NCBI GenBank assembly: GCA_021162785.1
Contig: JAGGYA010000003.1
Span: 1-39,788, forward strand
Length of the DNA stretch: 39,788 nt
Reading direction: 5' to 3'
Origin: Candidatus Calescibacteriota bacterium
GTDB taxonomy: Bacteria > CAIJMQ01 > JAADFP01
Position numbers and translations under genes: made by a program. The notes beneath the pieces are model-generated. The model saw only the letters and a list, made by a program, of their open reading frames with translations. It ran no database searches and was not told the DNA's origin. This document shows, piece after piece, positions 1-7,571 of this stretch (position 1 is the first letter of the stretch; each line of letters opens with the position of its first letter).

Positions 1-75
1 ACACACTGGATAGATCTTGAAATACCTAAACAAACAAGATTGTTAATGGAGAGTTTTTCTATACCTATTACTTAA
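1..75 (+). CDS. Possible C-terminal end of a truncated gene
   Basis: Frame 1 is open from the first base of the window to a TAA at 73-75, giving 24 residues that end in SFSIPIT. Nothing in these residues identifies a family, and an open stretch this short occurs by chance. It would converge on the ABC ATPase gene at 280-1368. It could equally be non-coding. Confidence 0.2.
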   Translation, partial: THWIDLEIPKQTRLLMESFSIPIT

Positions 76-114
76 AATTTGGGAAGTTAGGGATTAAAAT
101 TAAAGATAACCCCA

Positions 115-282
115 TAACTCAACTTTGACACCCTGATTTCTAAAAATGACATGAATAAAGGGATTGGGAGATTAAGGGAGAGAGGTCATTACAGGCAAGG
201 ATTTTGGGGAGGAAAACTTTTATTTCCTTGCTTTCGGAAATTCTCTTTGAGAATTTTTAGCGGAAATGTCAAAGTTGAGTTA
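115..282. mobile_element. MITE-like inverted-repeat element flanked by TA
   Basis: A perfect 16-base inverted repeat, TAACTCAACTTTGACA at 115-130 and its complement at 267-282, bounds 168 bases without a convincing gene. Both outer ends are the dinucleotide TA, which fits the TA target duplication of Tc1/mariner/IS630-type elements. The interior holds an AT-rich hairpin at 238-256 (8-bp stem, TTT loop) followed by two more T residues, which may weakly terminate transcription. The right end forms the stop codon of the ABC ATPase gene. Identity as a miniature transposable element is inference, because no second copy is visible in the window. Confidence 0.45.
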
Positions 283-1368
283 AGCGTATAAAATTGAGAG
301 TTCGGTTTCTTTATCGAAAAGGTGAATTTTTTCAGGAGGGAATTTAATCTTCATCTTTTCTCCCATTTTTCTTCCACCTTCTTCCAGAGAAGGGAACCTT
401 GCAGTAATTAAATCTTCTCCCACTCTCAGATGGAAGAAGACTTCGTTTCCTAAGGTTTCAATTACTTCTATCACACATTCAATGTTTCCACCTACTTCAA
501 TATCTTCAGGTCTTATTCCCAAGATAACTTCTTTACCTACATAAGGAGTAATCTTATCTTTAATTTTGGAAGGAAGAGCAACTTTAAAAGTGGGTTTCAC
601 AAATGTAAAGTTTCCACTGGTGGCCTCGATTCTTCCTTCAATAAAATTCATAGGGGGACTACCAATAAATCCAGCCACAAACTTATTCCGAGGTTTATGA
701 TAAAGGGTGAGAGGATCTGCCACCTGCTGAATTACCCCATCTTTCATAACTACAAGCCTATCTCCCATGGTCATTGCTTCTACCTGATCATGGGTAACAT
801 AAATCATTGTAGCTCCAAGTCTCTGATGGAGTTTAATAAGTTCTGCACGCATTTGAACCCTTAATTTAGCATCTAAGTTACTCAATGGCTCGTCAAAAAG
901 GAAAGCTTTTGGCTTTCTCACAATAGCTCTTCCCACTGCCACTCTTTGTTTCTGTCCACCGGAAAGCTCCTTAGGGTAACGATTAAGTAAGTTTTCTATT
1001 CCCAGAATTTTTGCTGCTTCCTTAACCCTCTTTTCTATTTCATCTCGGGGAAACTTTCTTAACTTAAGTCCAAAAGCCATATTTTCATAGACTGTCATAT
1101 GAGGATAAAGAGCGTAATTTTGGAAAACCATAGCAATATCCCTATCCTTAGGTGGGATATCGTTTACTAAGGTTTTGTCAATGTATATTTCTCCCTCCGT
1201 AATTTCCTCCAATCCTGCAATCATGCGAAGAGTGGTAGATTTACCACACCCCGAAGGCCCCACCAGGACAATAAATTCTTTATCCTTTATATTGAGATTA
1301 AAATCCCTAACTGCCACAATATCAGGTGGATAAACTTTTTTTACATTTTTGAGGATTACTTCTGCCAT
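280..1368 (-). CDS. ABC transporter ATP-binding protein, UgpC/MalK/MsmK type
   Basis: This is the cytoplasmic ATPase of a carbohydrate-type ABC importer (CUT1 family), which would power a separate permease pair and binding protein. In 362 aa it shows Walker A GPSGCGKST at residues 37-45, the Q-loop at Q83, the signature LSGGQ at 135-139, Walker B FLFDEP at 156-161 and the switch His at 193. The C-terminal third (about 240-362) is the MalK-like regulatory (TOBE) region. Length and motifs are normal for the family. No permease or binding-protein gene is nearby, and such ATPases often serve several transporters from a distance. It has its own promoter directly upstream of the ATG and apparently no ribosome-binding site. 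The stop codon lies in the right arm of the inverted-repeat element. Confidence 0.93.
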   Translation of the reverse strand: MAEVILKNVKKVYPPDIVAVRDFNLNIKDKEFIVLVGPSGCGKSTTLRMIAGLEEITEGEIYIDKTLVNDIPPKDRDIAMVFQNYALYPHMTVYENMAFGLKLRKFPRDEIEKRVKEAAKILGIENLLNRYPKELSGGQKQRVAVGRAIVRKPKAFLFDEPLSNLDAKLRVQMRAELIKLHQRLGATMIYVTHDQVEAMTMGDRLVVMKDGVIQQVADPLTLYHKPRNKFVAGFIGSPPMNFIEGRIEATSGNFTFVKPTFKVALPSKIKDKITPYVGKEVILGIRPEDIEVGGNIECVIEVIETLGNEVFFHLRVGEDLITARFPSLEEGGRKMGEKMKIKFPPEKIHLFDKETELSILYA

Positions 1369-1377
1369 TTCCGCGGT

Positions 1378-1406
1378 ATTATATCAAATCCATTTTTACC
1401 CTTCAA
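1378..1406 (-). promoter_or_regulatory. Sigma-70 type promoter for the ABC ATPase gene
   Basis: On the minus strand, TTGAAG (1401-1406) and TATAAT (1378-1383) are separated by 17 bases. The expected start of transcription, about seven bases past the -10 box, falls near 1371, only two or three bases before the ATG at 1366-1368. No Shine-Dalgarno sequence fits in between, so the message should be leaderless. Confidence 0.7.
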
Positions 1407-1430
1407 CAGATTAAAAGGGGGATTTTTCCG

Positions 1431-2201
1431 TTATAATCTCTCTTTTCCTTCTTCCCAAATTTTATCCATTTCCTCTAAGCTCATCTCTTCCAGAGTTTTA
1501 CCTTGGGCTTTAGCTTTTTCTTCCATGTATTTAAATCTCACTTCAAATTTTTCTATGGTTTTTCTAAGGGCTAAATCGGGGAAGATATTCAGGAAACGAG
1601 CTAAGTTAACTATAGAAAATAAAAGATCACCAATCTCTTCGGTTATTTTTTCTTTTTCCCTTTTACTGATGCTTTCTTTCAATTCCTCAATCTCTTCAAC
1701 GATTTTTTTTAGAACATCTTCCCAGTTCTTCCAGTCAAATCCTACTTTTTCAGCTTTTTTCTGAATGTAATATGCACGGGTAAGAGGAGGCATACTCCGG
1801 GGGACTCCCGAGAGTAAAGAGTTATCTTTACCCTCTTCAGATTTTATTTTTTCCCAGTGTTTCAAAACTTCTTCTGCAGATTTAATTCTTTTTTCGCCGA
1901 AAACATGAGGATGACGTCTTATTAGTTTTTCACATAAATTTTCAATTACCTCATAAATATCAAACCAACCTTTTTCCTTGGCTATTTGAGCTTGGAAGAT
2001 TACCTGAAGGAGAAGATCCCCCAATTCCTCCTTTATTTCTTCTCTATCATTTTTTTCAATGGAATCCACAAGTTCATAAGTCTCTTCAATTAGGTAGGGA
2101 AGAAGAGTTTCATTAGTTTGTTTCCTATCCCACGGGCAACCTTCATCAGACCTTAGTTTTTCCATTATCCAAACCAGTTTTTCAAACTTCTCTTGCTTCA
2201 T
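1431..2201 (-). CDS. mazG: MazG nucleoside triphosphate pyrophosphohydrolase
   Basis: This enzyme hydrolyses (d)NTPs to monophosphates and pyrophosphate in the cytoplasm, as house-cleaning of the nucleotide pool. The 256-aa protein has the two tandem MazG domains of the full-length family. The first carries GCPWDRKQT near residue 21 and the metal-binding pattern EETYE followed by EELGDLL. The second carries EIEELKE followed by EEIGDLLF. The ATG at 2201 is preceded by AGGAGG at a spacing of about nine bases, which supports this start. It overlaps the upstream membrane-protein gene by 20 bases and is the last gene of the minus-strand run. The ABC ATPase gene that follows has its own promoter. 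Confidence 0.93.
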   Translation of the reverse strand: MKQEKFEKLVWIMEKLRSDEGCPWDRKQTNETLLPYLIEETYELVDSIEKNDREEIKEELGDLLLQVIFQAQIAKEKGWFDIYEVIENLCEKLIRRHPHVFGEKRIKSAEEVLKHWEKIKSEEGKDNSLLSGVPRSMPPLTRAYYIQKKAEKVGFDWKNWEDVLKKIVEEIEELKESISKREKEKITEEIGDLLFSIVNLARFLNIFPDLALRKTIEKFEVRFKYMEEKAKAQGKTLEEMSLEEMDKIWEEGKERL

Positions 2202-2664
2202 GGATATTTGCCTCCTTTAACTTTTTTAATAATATTCCACCTGAAACAATCATGCCTACCGAGATTGTAGTGGGAACAATTACCGGAGCTACCCAGGGTA
2301 AAGGGATGAGAAAGAGAACATCCCAGGTGAGAAGGGAAGGAGGCCAGCGTAGCCATATGTAAAGAAAAATGTAATAAAAAATATCCCAGATTCCGAAAGA
2401 TATTAGAAATCCTGCCCATTTTTCTCTTATCCCTTTTCCAAAAAGACACGCTACACTTGCAAGCATCACAATAGTGGCGAATTCTCTTGTTTGTTCACTC
2501 CACATAATACCTTTATCTTTAATGAGCTGAGTGAGTTCTTTGTAAGTGGTAACTTTTTCCCAAATCTCCATAGGCACTAATCTTCTTAAATAAACAACTA
2601 CCATAGCCTCTACATATGCCATTGCCATGGCATAAAGGATTAGAAAGATAACTCTTTTTCTCAT
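2182..2664 (-). CDS. Conserved-looking multi-pass membrane protein of unknown function
   Basis: This 160-aa protein has about four or five hydrophobic segments. The first lies at residues 4-28, and the later ones are rich in Trp and Pro, for example FGIWDIFYY and LTWDVLFLIPLPW. No catalytic motif is recognisable. I chose the ATG at 2664 because it overlaps the TGA of the upstream uroporphyrinogen-decarboxylase-family gene as ATGA, indicating translational coupling. A TTG at 2676 is possible but less likely. Its position between the two UroD-family genes and mazG suggests co-expression but does not reveal a function. Confidence 0.75.
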   Translation of the reverse strand: MRKRVIFLILYAMAMAYVEAMVVVYLRRLVPMEIWEKVTTYKELTQLIKDKGIMWSEQTREFATIVMLASVACLFGKGIREKWAGFLISFGIWDIFYYIFLYIWLRWPPSLLTWDVLFLIPLPWVAPVIVPTTISVGMIVSGGILLKKLKEANIHEAREV

Positions 2665-3686
2665 TTCTTTACCCAATAATCATAATACTTCTCCATAGCT
2701 TCTGCTACAGCTGCCACATTTTCTTTCGGAGTCCCCGGGAAAGCATGGAATTCGAGCATCAATCCTCCCTCAGGTGAACCCAGAGTTTTAACACAATTAA
2801 AGATATGTTCTTCAACCTCTTTTGGGGTTCTGAATACAGTTATTTTTTGGCGATCAATATCTAAATCAATACATACTTTACCTTTTGCAAGTTTTTCTAA
2901 GTTATCCAGACCATTAACCAAATCCTGGGGGTTTAAAATAGTGACACCGCATTCAATTAAATCAGGGATGATATCCACTATGTAACCATCAGTATGGAGG
3001 TAAACATCTATTCCTTTTTCCCGACAAGGGGAGAAGATTTTCCTATATGCGGGTTTAATGAGTTCACGCCAGTCTTTTGGACTGATGGGAAGAGCATCTT
3101 GATGTCCTAAATCATCCCCTGCATAAATTACATCCACGCCAAGATTCACAAATCTTTTTACCACATCATACCAGAAGTCTGAAACCATTTCAATAAGTTC
3201 GTAAAGTTCCTTTCTTCTTTCTCCCACATCAAACATAAAATTGGTAAATCCTCTTAAATAGGTAAGTCTCAGATAGAAGAATCCGTGTTCTATTCCGCCT
3301 GCTGCAACTCGGCCTTCCTTTTTCTCTCTTTCAATTCTTTCTTTTTCTTTTTCCCAGTTATAGTACTTTTCGATATCGGGAGGAGTAAAGTTTTTAAAGT
3401 TTTCCCAGTTTTCTAAGGGATGTCCTTCCACCTGTCCATCCAAGTAACCTCCGGGGTAATGCCACCTACATCCCCATAAGTCTTCCTCATAGTGTTCTTT
3501 TTCTCTCCTTGGATCTTTATCCGGGTCAACTCTTATACGAGGACACCTTTTTCTCAATTCTTCAAAGTATTCAGGTGCTTGGTCCCATAATGATCCGACA
3601 ATAGAAACTACACCAGGCACTATTCCATAGCCTTCCCTTCTTATTATTTTTAAAAATACATCTCTTTTTTCCCATTCCTTAATCAT
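2661..3686 (-). CDS. Uroporphyrinogen decarboxylase (URO-D) family protein, methyltransferase-like
   Basis: This 341-aa TIM-barrel protein belongs to the URO-D/MtaA superfamily. Supporting patterns are GVDVIYAGDDLG, YLHTDG (the HTDG segment typical of non-heme URO-D-like proteins), a strand leading to LNPQD, and a late GGLMLEFHAFPG. True HemE uses an N-terminal RxPVWxMRQAG-type motif, which is absent. A role in corrinoid- or methyl-transfer metabolism, or an uncharacterised function, is therefore more likely than heme synthesis. The ATG at 3686 has AGGAGG six to seven bases upstream, better than the GTG at 3701. It overlaps the preceding URO-D paralogue by 8 bases. The two proteins are only distantly alike, so this is not a recent duplication. 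Confidence 0.85.
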   Translation of the reverse strand: MIKEWEKRDVFLKIIRREGYGIVPGVVSIVGSLWDQAPEYFEELRKRCPRIRVDPDKDPRREKEHYEEDLWGCRWHYPGGYLDGQVEGHPLENWENFKNFTPPDIEKYYNWEKEKERIEREKKEGRVAAGGIEHGFFYLRLTYLRGFTNFMFDVGERRKELYELIEMVSDFWYDVVKRFVNLGVDVIYAGDDLGHQDALPISPKDWRELIKPAYRKIFSPCREKGIDVYLHTDGYIVDIIPDLIECGVTILNPQDLVNGLDNLEKLAKGKVCIDLDIDRQKITVFRTPKEVEEHIFNCVKTLGSPEGGLMLEFHAFPGTPKENVAAVAEAMEKYYDYWVKK

Positions 3687-4641
3687 AATTTCCCTCCTCA
3701 CTCCAAATTTTTAGCATCAATTCGTATCTTTCCAGGGTTAGTCCTGTATAAATACAGTTGGAAGTGGAAAAAATGTATCCATAACCTGGCATTCCATGCT
3801 TAAGTGCATATCTTACCGATTCAATTACTTCTTCTTCTGTTCCGGTTTGAAGCAATGCACAGTTTACATTTCCTATAAGGCATACCTTATTTCCCACCCG
3901 TCGTTTTACCTCTGCAATATCTACTCCTGCTTGTGGGTCAAGAGAATGGAGAGCATGAGGATTGGCTTCCACGAGTTGGTCAAGGATAGGCATAATGTTT
4001 CCATCGGTGTGTTTTATAGTGTAAAAACCCATATCTCTATAGCCTCTTATCAATTTTGCCAAGTAAGGAGTTACAAACTCAGAAAACATGGAAGGACTTA
4101 AGAAAGGGCCTGTGTTAAAACAATAATCAGAACATAAGGCAAAACCATCTAAAAGACCTTTATATTTGCTTATTTTTTCTGCTCTTTCTAAAGCGTCCTG
4201 AACCCTTTTCTCTGCTTCTGCCTTTACCTTTTCTGGTTCATCTGCTAAACGATAGATAAAAGCTTCCATGTGTTTACCTTGAGGTATCCCAAAGGTGGCG
4301 TCACCATGGATCATGAGAAAATACTTATCCCCTGAAATTTCCCTTATTTTTTCCAGTTGACGAATAGTTTCTTCCAAACTTCCTGGGTTAGGATGCAGAA
4401 AAATAGCACTATGCTCAAATCTTTCTGCTATCATTATGTGTATCTCCGCAATATCTTTCCGGTGGAGTTCTTTTTCTTTCTCCGTCATTTGATCCCATTG
4501 GGAATAATTTCGATGCAAAGGGTGAACTTTTCCAAAAGCTTCCATTGTAAGGAAAAACACCAGTTCAAAATGGGGTACTCTCCCCTTAATAGGTTTTCTT
4601 TCCAATGCTAAGATAAATTTTTCTCTTGGAGTAATCTTCAT
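3679..4641 (-). CDS. Uroporphyrinogen decarboxylase (URO-D) family protein, second paralogue
   Basis: The 320-aa protein carries URO-D-family features: an ALERKP-type opening shortly after the start, FALCSDYCFNTGPFLSP in mid-protein, YTIKHTDGNI (the HTDG segment), HSLDPQAGVDIAEVKRR and VCLIGNVNCALLQTG. These are typical of the MtaA/CmuA-like branch rather than HemE. The substrate is unknown; corrinoid-linked methyl transfer is a family-level guess. The ATG at 4641 is preceded by a GGGGAAG-like ribosome site. It lies directly after the radical SAM gene with no gap and overlaps the next URO-D gene by 8 bases, so the three form one translational unit. Confidence 0.85.
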   Translation of the reverse strand: MKITPREKFILALERKPIKGRVPHFELVFFLTMEAFGKVHPLHRNYSQWDQMTEKEKELHRKDIAEIHIMIAERFEHSAIFLHPNPGSLEETIRQLEKIREISGDKYFLMIHGDATFGIPQGKHMEAFIYRLADEPEKVKAEAEKRVQDALERAEKISKYKGLLDGFALCSDYCFNTGPFLSPSMFSEFVTPYLAKLIRGYRDMGFYTIKHTDGNIMPILDQLVEANPHALHSLDPQAGVDIAEVKRRVGNKVCLIGNVNCALLQTGTEEEVIESVRYALKHGMPGYGYIFSTSNCIYTGLTLERYELMLKIWSEEGNYD

Positions 4642-5349
4642 TTACTTCCCCCTAACACCGCACTCTTCAAAGAATCCTTTGATTTTATTGCACCAATCTT
4701 CAAGAATTTTCCTATCATAGGGTTTAATTTTCTCAAATTGAGGATCTAATGTGTCGTGAGGAACAAAGTTCTGTAAAAAATATCTTTTTGCACCTTTAAG
4801 AGATTGGGCAATCTTTAAAATATCCTCTTCATTATGAAGAGTGGGGACAACGGTGGTACGGAATTCATATTCCACCTCTTCCTTTTTCAAGATTTCTATA
4901 CTTTCTTTAACTTTATCGAATTCTTCTTTATTTTTTAAACCAGCAGCTTTTCGGTAAACTGAATATTCCAGAGGAGCTTTTATGTCCATAGCAATATAGT
5001 CCACGAGATTGCCCTTGATTAAAATATTTAACATCTCGGGGAAAGAGCCATTTGTGTCTAATTTTACTTTCAGTCCTAAGGACTTAATTTTTCCAATAAA
5101 TTCGGGAAGTTCTTTATATATACATGGCTCACCACCCGTAATACATACACCATCTATCCACTTAGAGTTTTTCTTCCAGTAATTTTCCATTTCATTCCAG
5201 GGAATAGTAGGAAATTTTTGTGGAGAGAATATAAGGGTAGAATTCTGGCAAAAGGGACAACGGAAATTGCAATAGGGTAAAAATACAGTGGATACAATAT
5301 AGCCTTCCCAATCCAAAAGAGAATTTGGAATAAATCCTTTCACTTCCAT
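4642..5349 (-). CDS. Radical SAM activating enzyme, anaerobic ribonucleotide reductase activator (NrdG2)-like
   Basis: This 235-aa radical SAM protein has the cluster motif CNFRCPFC (CX3CX2C), the glycine-rich ITGGEP and DYIAMDIKAP. This arrangement fits the family annotated as anaerobic ribonucleoside-triphosphate reductase activating protein or glycyl-radical-enzyme activase. No glycyl radical enzyme gene is within the window, so the target is unknown. The frame is open upstream to 5448, but I place the start at ATG 5349, which has GGAGGG seven bases upstream and begins the conserved domain directly (MEVKGFIPNSLLDWEGY). It follows the sigma-54 activator by one base, so the regulator and enzyme are almost certainly co-transcribed. 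Confidence 0.85.
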   Translation of the reverse strand: MEVKGFIPNSLLDWEGYIVSTVFLPYCNFRCPFCQNSTLIFSPQKFPTIPWNEMENYWKKNSKWIDGVCITGGEPCIYKELPEFIGKIKSLGLKVKLDTNGSFPEMLNILIKGNLVDYIAMDIKAPLEYSVYRKAAGLKNKEEFDKVKESIEILKKEEVEYEFRTTVVPTLHNEEDILKIAQSLKGAKRYFLQNFVPHDTLDPQFEKIKPYDRKILEDWCNKIKGFFEECGVRGK

Positions 5350-5350
5350 T

Positions 5351-7000
5351 TTATTTACCCTCCATCTTTTTAATTTTTCTCCACAAGGTAGTCCGAGAAA
5401 TACCCAGGAGTTTTGCTGCTTTACTTTTGTTCCCTCCAGTTTCTGCAAGTGTCTTCCTTATGATTTCCTCCTCCATTTTTCTCAATTCTCCAATGGGAAG
5501 AGGTTTTTTTCTGGTTAATTCTTCTGGCAAGTGTTCCCTATGAATAATTTCTCCCTTACAGTGGATAAATGCATGTTCAATCGCATTTTCAAGTTCTCTC
5601 ACATTCCCTGGCCACTCATAATCTAAAAGAAGATCCATTACTTGGGGAGAGACTTTTTTAATATTTTTTCCAAATTTTTGGTTAAACTTCTCTATGAAAA
5701 AATTCACCAGTAGAGGGATATCTTCTCTACGTTCCCGAAGGGGAGGAAGATGAATTACCATTACTTTAAGCCTGTAATAGAGGTCTTCTCGAAATCTGCC
5801 TTTTTCCACCAATTCTTTTAAATTCTGGTTGGTAGCAGAAATTATTCTCACATCAACTTTTATTGTTTCCGTGCCTCCCACCCGTTCAAATTCTTTGTCC
5901 TCTATAACTCTTAAAACCTTTGCTTGAAGTGCAGGAGAGAGTTCTGCAACTTCATCAAGAAAAACCGTCCCCCCTTCTGCTAATTCAAATTTCCCCAATT
6001 TCCTCGCGGTAGCCCCAGTGAATGCTCCTTTTTCATGGCCAAAGAGTTCACTTTCCAGAAGCTGTTCGGGGATAGCAGCACAAGAAATAGTGATAAAAGG
6101 TTTATTCTTTCTGGGGGAAAGAAAGTGTATGGTTTTTGCCACCAAGTTTTTTCCTGTGCCCGTTTCTCCTTCAATCAACACATGGGTATCCGTTTGACTT
6201 ACCAAATGTATAAGTTCATAAACTCTCTGCATTTGAGGAGACTTCCCTATAATACTTCCCAGACTGTATCTTTCTCTTATTTCTTCTTCCAGTTTTTTGA
6301 GTTCTGAAAGGTCTCTGAAAACTTCTACTCCACCTATGAACTCCCCTTCCTCGTCCACTAAAGGTGCAGTGCTGACGGAAATGGGGATTTTTTTGCCATT
6401 TTTGGTGGTAATCTCCGCTTCTTCTCCTTCAATTGTAAAAAGTCCAGATAAGCTCCTTTTAAGAGGACAGTTAGTTTGACATAAGGGAGTGTTAAAAACC
6501 TCATAACATTTTTTCCCCAAAATCTCTTCCCGCTGATATCCGGTTATTCTTTCTGCAGCCCGATTAAAAGAGGTAATTCTCCAATAAGGATCTATGGTGA
6601 AAACTCCTTCATTGATACTTTCTAATATTGCCTGCAATCGATTTTTTTCTCTCAGGAGTTCAGTAAATAAGTTGTGAAGAGAAGTGATTTCATGGATAAT
6701 CACCACAATTTTCAATGTGCTCTTATCCATAGAAATAGCTTGGAAAGAAAGAGATAGAAGAAAAGTTGTTCCATTTCTTTTTTTCCACTCTAAACTCCCT
6801 TCTTCAATTTTCTTCCTTCCCATGCTTAATTGTTTGATTTTCTCTTGTGCCTCTACTCCAAAAAGTTTGCCAATTTTTTTCCCTTTCCATTCATTTTGTT
6901 TAATTTGGAGAGTTTCCTCTACACCAGGGCTCACAAACAAGATTTTTCCTTCACTATCCGTTATAATTACCCCTGCTTTAGAAATGATAGGTTTAAACAT
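5351..7000 (-). CDS. Sigma-54-dependent transcriptional activator with two PAS domains
   Basis: The 549-aa regulator remodels sigma-54 RNA polymerase. Order: PAS 1 (about 5-110), PAS 2 (about 122-235), AAA+ domain (about 250-480) and a Fis-type helix-turn-helix (about 512-546). Walker A is GETGTGKN (278-285), the sigma-54 contact loop GAFTGA is at 325-330, Walker B VFLDE at 346-350, and the arginine-finger region contains FREDLYYRL. All catalytic elements are intact. PAS 2 contains clustered cysteines at C165, C174 and C178, which might bind a metal or a redox cofactor. It lies between a small secreted protein gene and the radical SAM gene. By position it probably regulates its own operon. 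I found no clear -24/-12 promoter by eye. Confidence 0.92.
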   Translation of the reverse strand: MFKPIISKAGVIITDSEGKILFVSPGVEETLQIKQNEWKGKKIGKLFGVEAQEKIKQLSMGRKKIEEGSLEWKKRNGTTFLLSLSFQAISMDKSTLKIVVIIHEITSLHNLFTELLREKNRLQAILESINEGVFTIDPYWRITSFNRAAERITGYQREEILGKKCYEVFNTPLCQTNCPLKRSLSGLFTIEGEEAEITTKNGKKIPISVSTAPLVDEEGEFIGGVEVFRDLSELKKLEEEIRERYSLGSIIGKSPQMQRVYELIHLVSQTDTHVLIEGETGTGKNLVAKTIHFLSPRKNKPFITISCAAIPEQLLESELFGHEKGAFTGATARKLGKFELAEGGTVFLDEVAELSPALQAKVLRVIEDKEFERVGGTETIKVDVRIISATNQNLKELVEKGRFREDLYYRLKVMVIHLPPLRERREDIPLLVNFFIEKFNQKFGKNIKKVSPQVMDLLLDYEWPGNVRELENAIEHAFIHCKGEIIHREHLPEELTRKKPLPIGELRKMEEEIIRKTLAETGGNKSKAAKLLGISRTTLWRKIKKMEGK

Positions 7001-7017
7001 TTTTTAATAGTTTTTCC

Positions 7018-7518
7018 TCACCTTTTTTCTTCCCATTTTCGTTGGCTTTCTTTCCATTCCTCACCCTTTTTTATAAAAGTTATGGAAAGAGGCTTTTTGG
7101 GTTTCAGTCCATATATAATTAATTTAACTTTCTCGCAATCGTTGGGTATAGGATTAAATACCACTATCTTGGTCGCGGATTGACCCGGATTAAGTTTACC
7201 AATCCAGATCATTTTTTCTTTAATTCCAAAACGATCCCTTATTTCTTTTTTCAACCAGGGAGCAGGACGAGGATGATATTTTACACCCCTATCTGTAATT
7301 AAAACAAAATTTTCTCCAATTTTTACAGGTTGTTTCCCGTCGTTGAGGAACTCAATAATGAACACACTGTAGACTTTTTCTTCAGAGAAAAGGCTCTCAG
7401 CAGAGAATTTAGGATAAAACTTCACCCCCAACCGCAGTTGTGCATAAAGGGAAAAGGAAAAAATTGTGATGTAAATAACCCAAAAACTCCTTCTCCACAT
7501 TTTAGGAAAGTTTATCAT
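7018..7518 (-). CDS. Small secreted protein of unknown function
   Basis: The 166-aa product begins with a short basic N-terminus followed by a hydrophobic stretch, SFWVIYITIFSFSLYAQ, that reads as a signal peptide cleaved near residue 26. The remainder is beta-rich, with patterns such as VFIIEFLNDGKQPVKIG and WIGKLNPGQSATKIVVF. These resemble small immunoglobulin-like or DUF4352-type extracellular domains, without a firm family match. It is the first gene of the minus-strand run that includes the PAS sigma-54 activator 17 bases downstream. It is divergent from the NtrC-type regulator at 7572. A partial AGAGAAG precedes the ATG. Confidence 0.7.
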   Translation of the reverse strand: MINFPKMWRRSFWVIYITIFSFSLYAQLRLGVKFYPKFSAESLFSEEKVYSVFIIEFLNDGKQPVKIGENFVLITDRGVKYHPRPAPWLKKEIRDRFGIKEKMIWIGKLNPGQSATKIVVFNPIPNDCEKVKLIIYGLKPKKPLSITFIKKGEEWKESQRKWEEKR

Positions 7519-7535
7519 AATTTACTTCTCTCTTC

Positions 7536-7564
7536 TTGACATAGATTTGCTTCTCTCCTAAAAT
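7536..7564 (+). promoter_or_regulatory. Near-consensus sigma-70 promoter for the NtrC-type regulator
   Basis: TTGACA (7536-7541) and TAAAAT (7559-7564) are separated by exactly 17 bases. The predicted start of transcription is about 7571 and the ATG is at 7572, so the mRNA should be leaderless. There is no Shine-Dalgarno sequence in the preceding bases. The promoter lies in the 53-base gap between divergent genes. Confidence 0.75.
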
Positions 7565-7571
7565 TGAACCA

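Noticed and set aside
7522-7542. Six-codon minus-strand leader frame before the secreted protein gene
   Set aside because: Its ribosome-site spacing is too long and it overlaps the opposite promoter, so chance is the better explanation.
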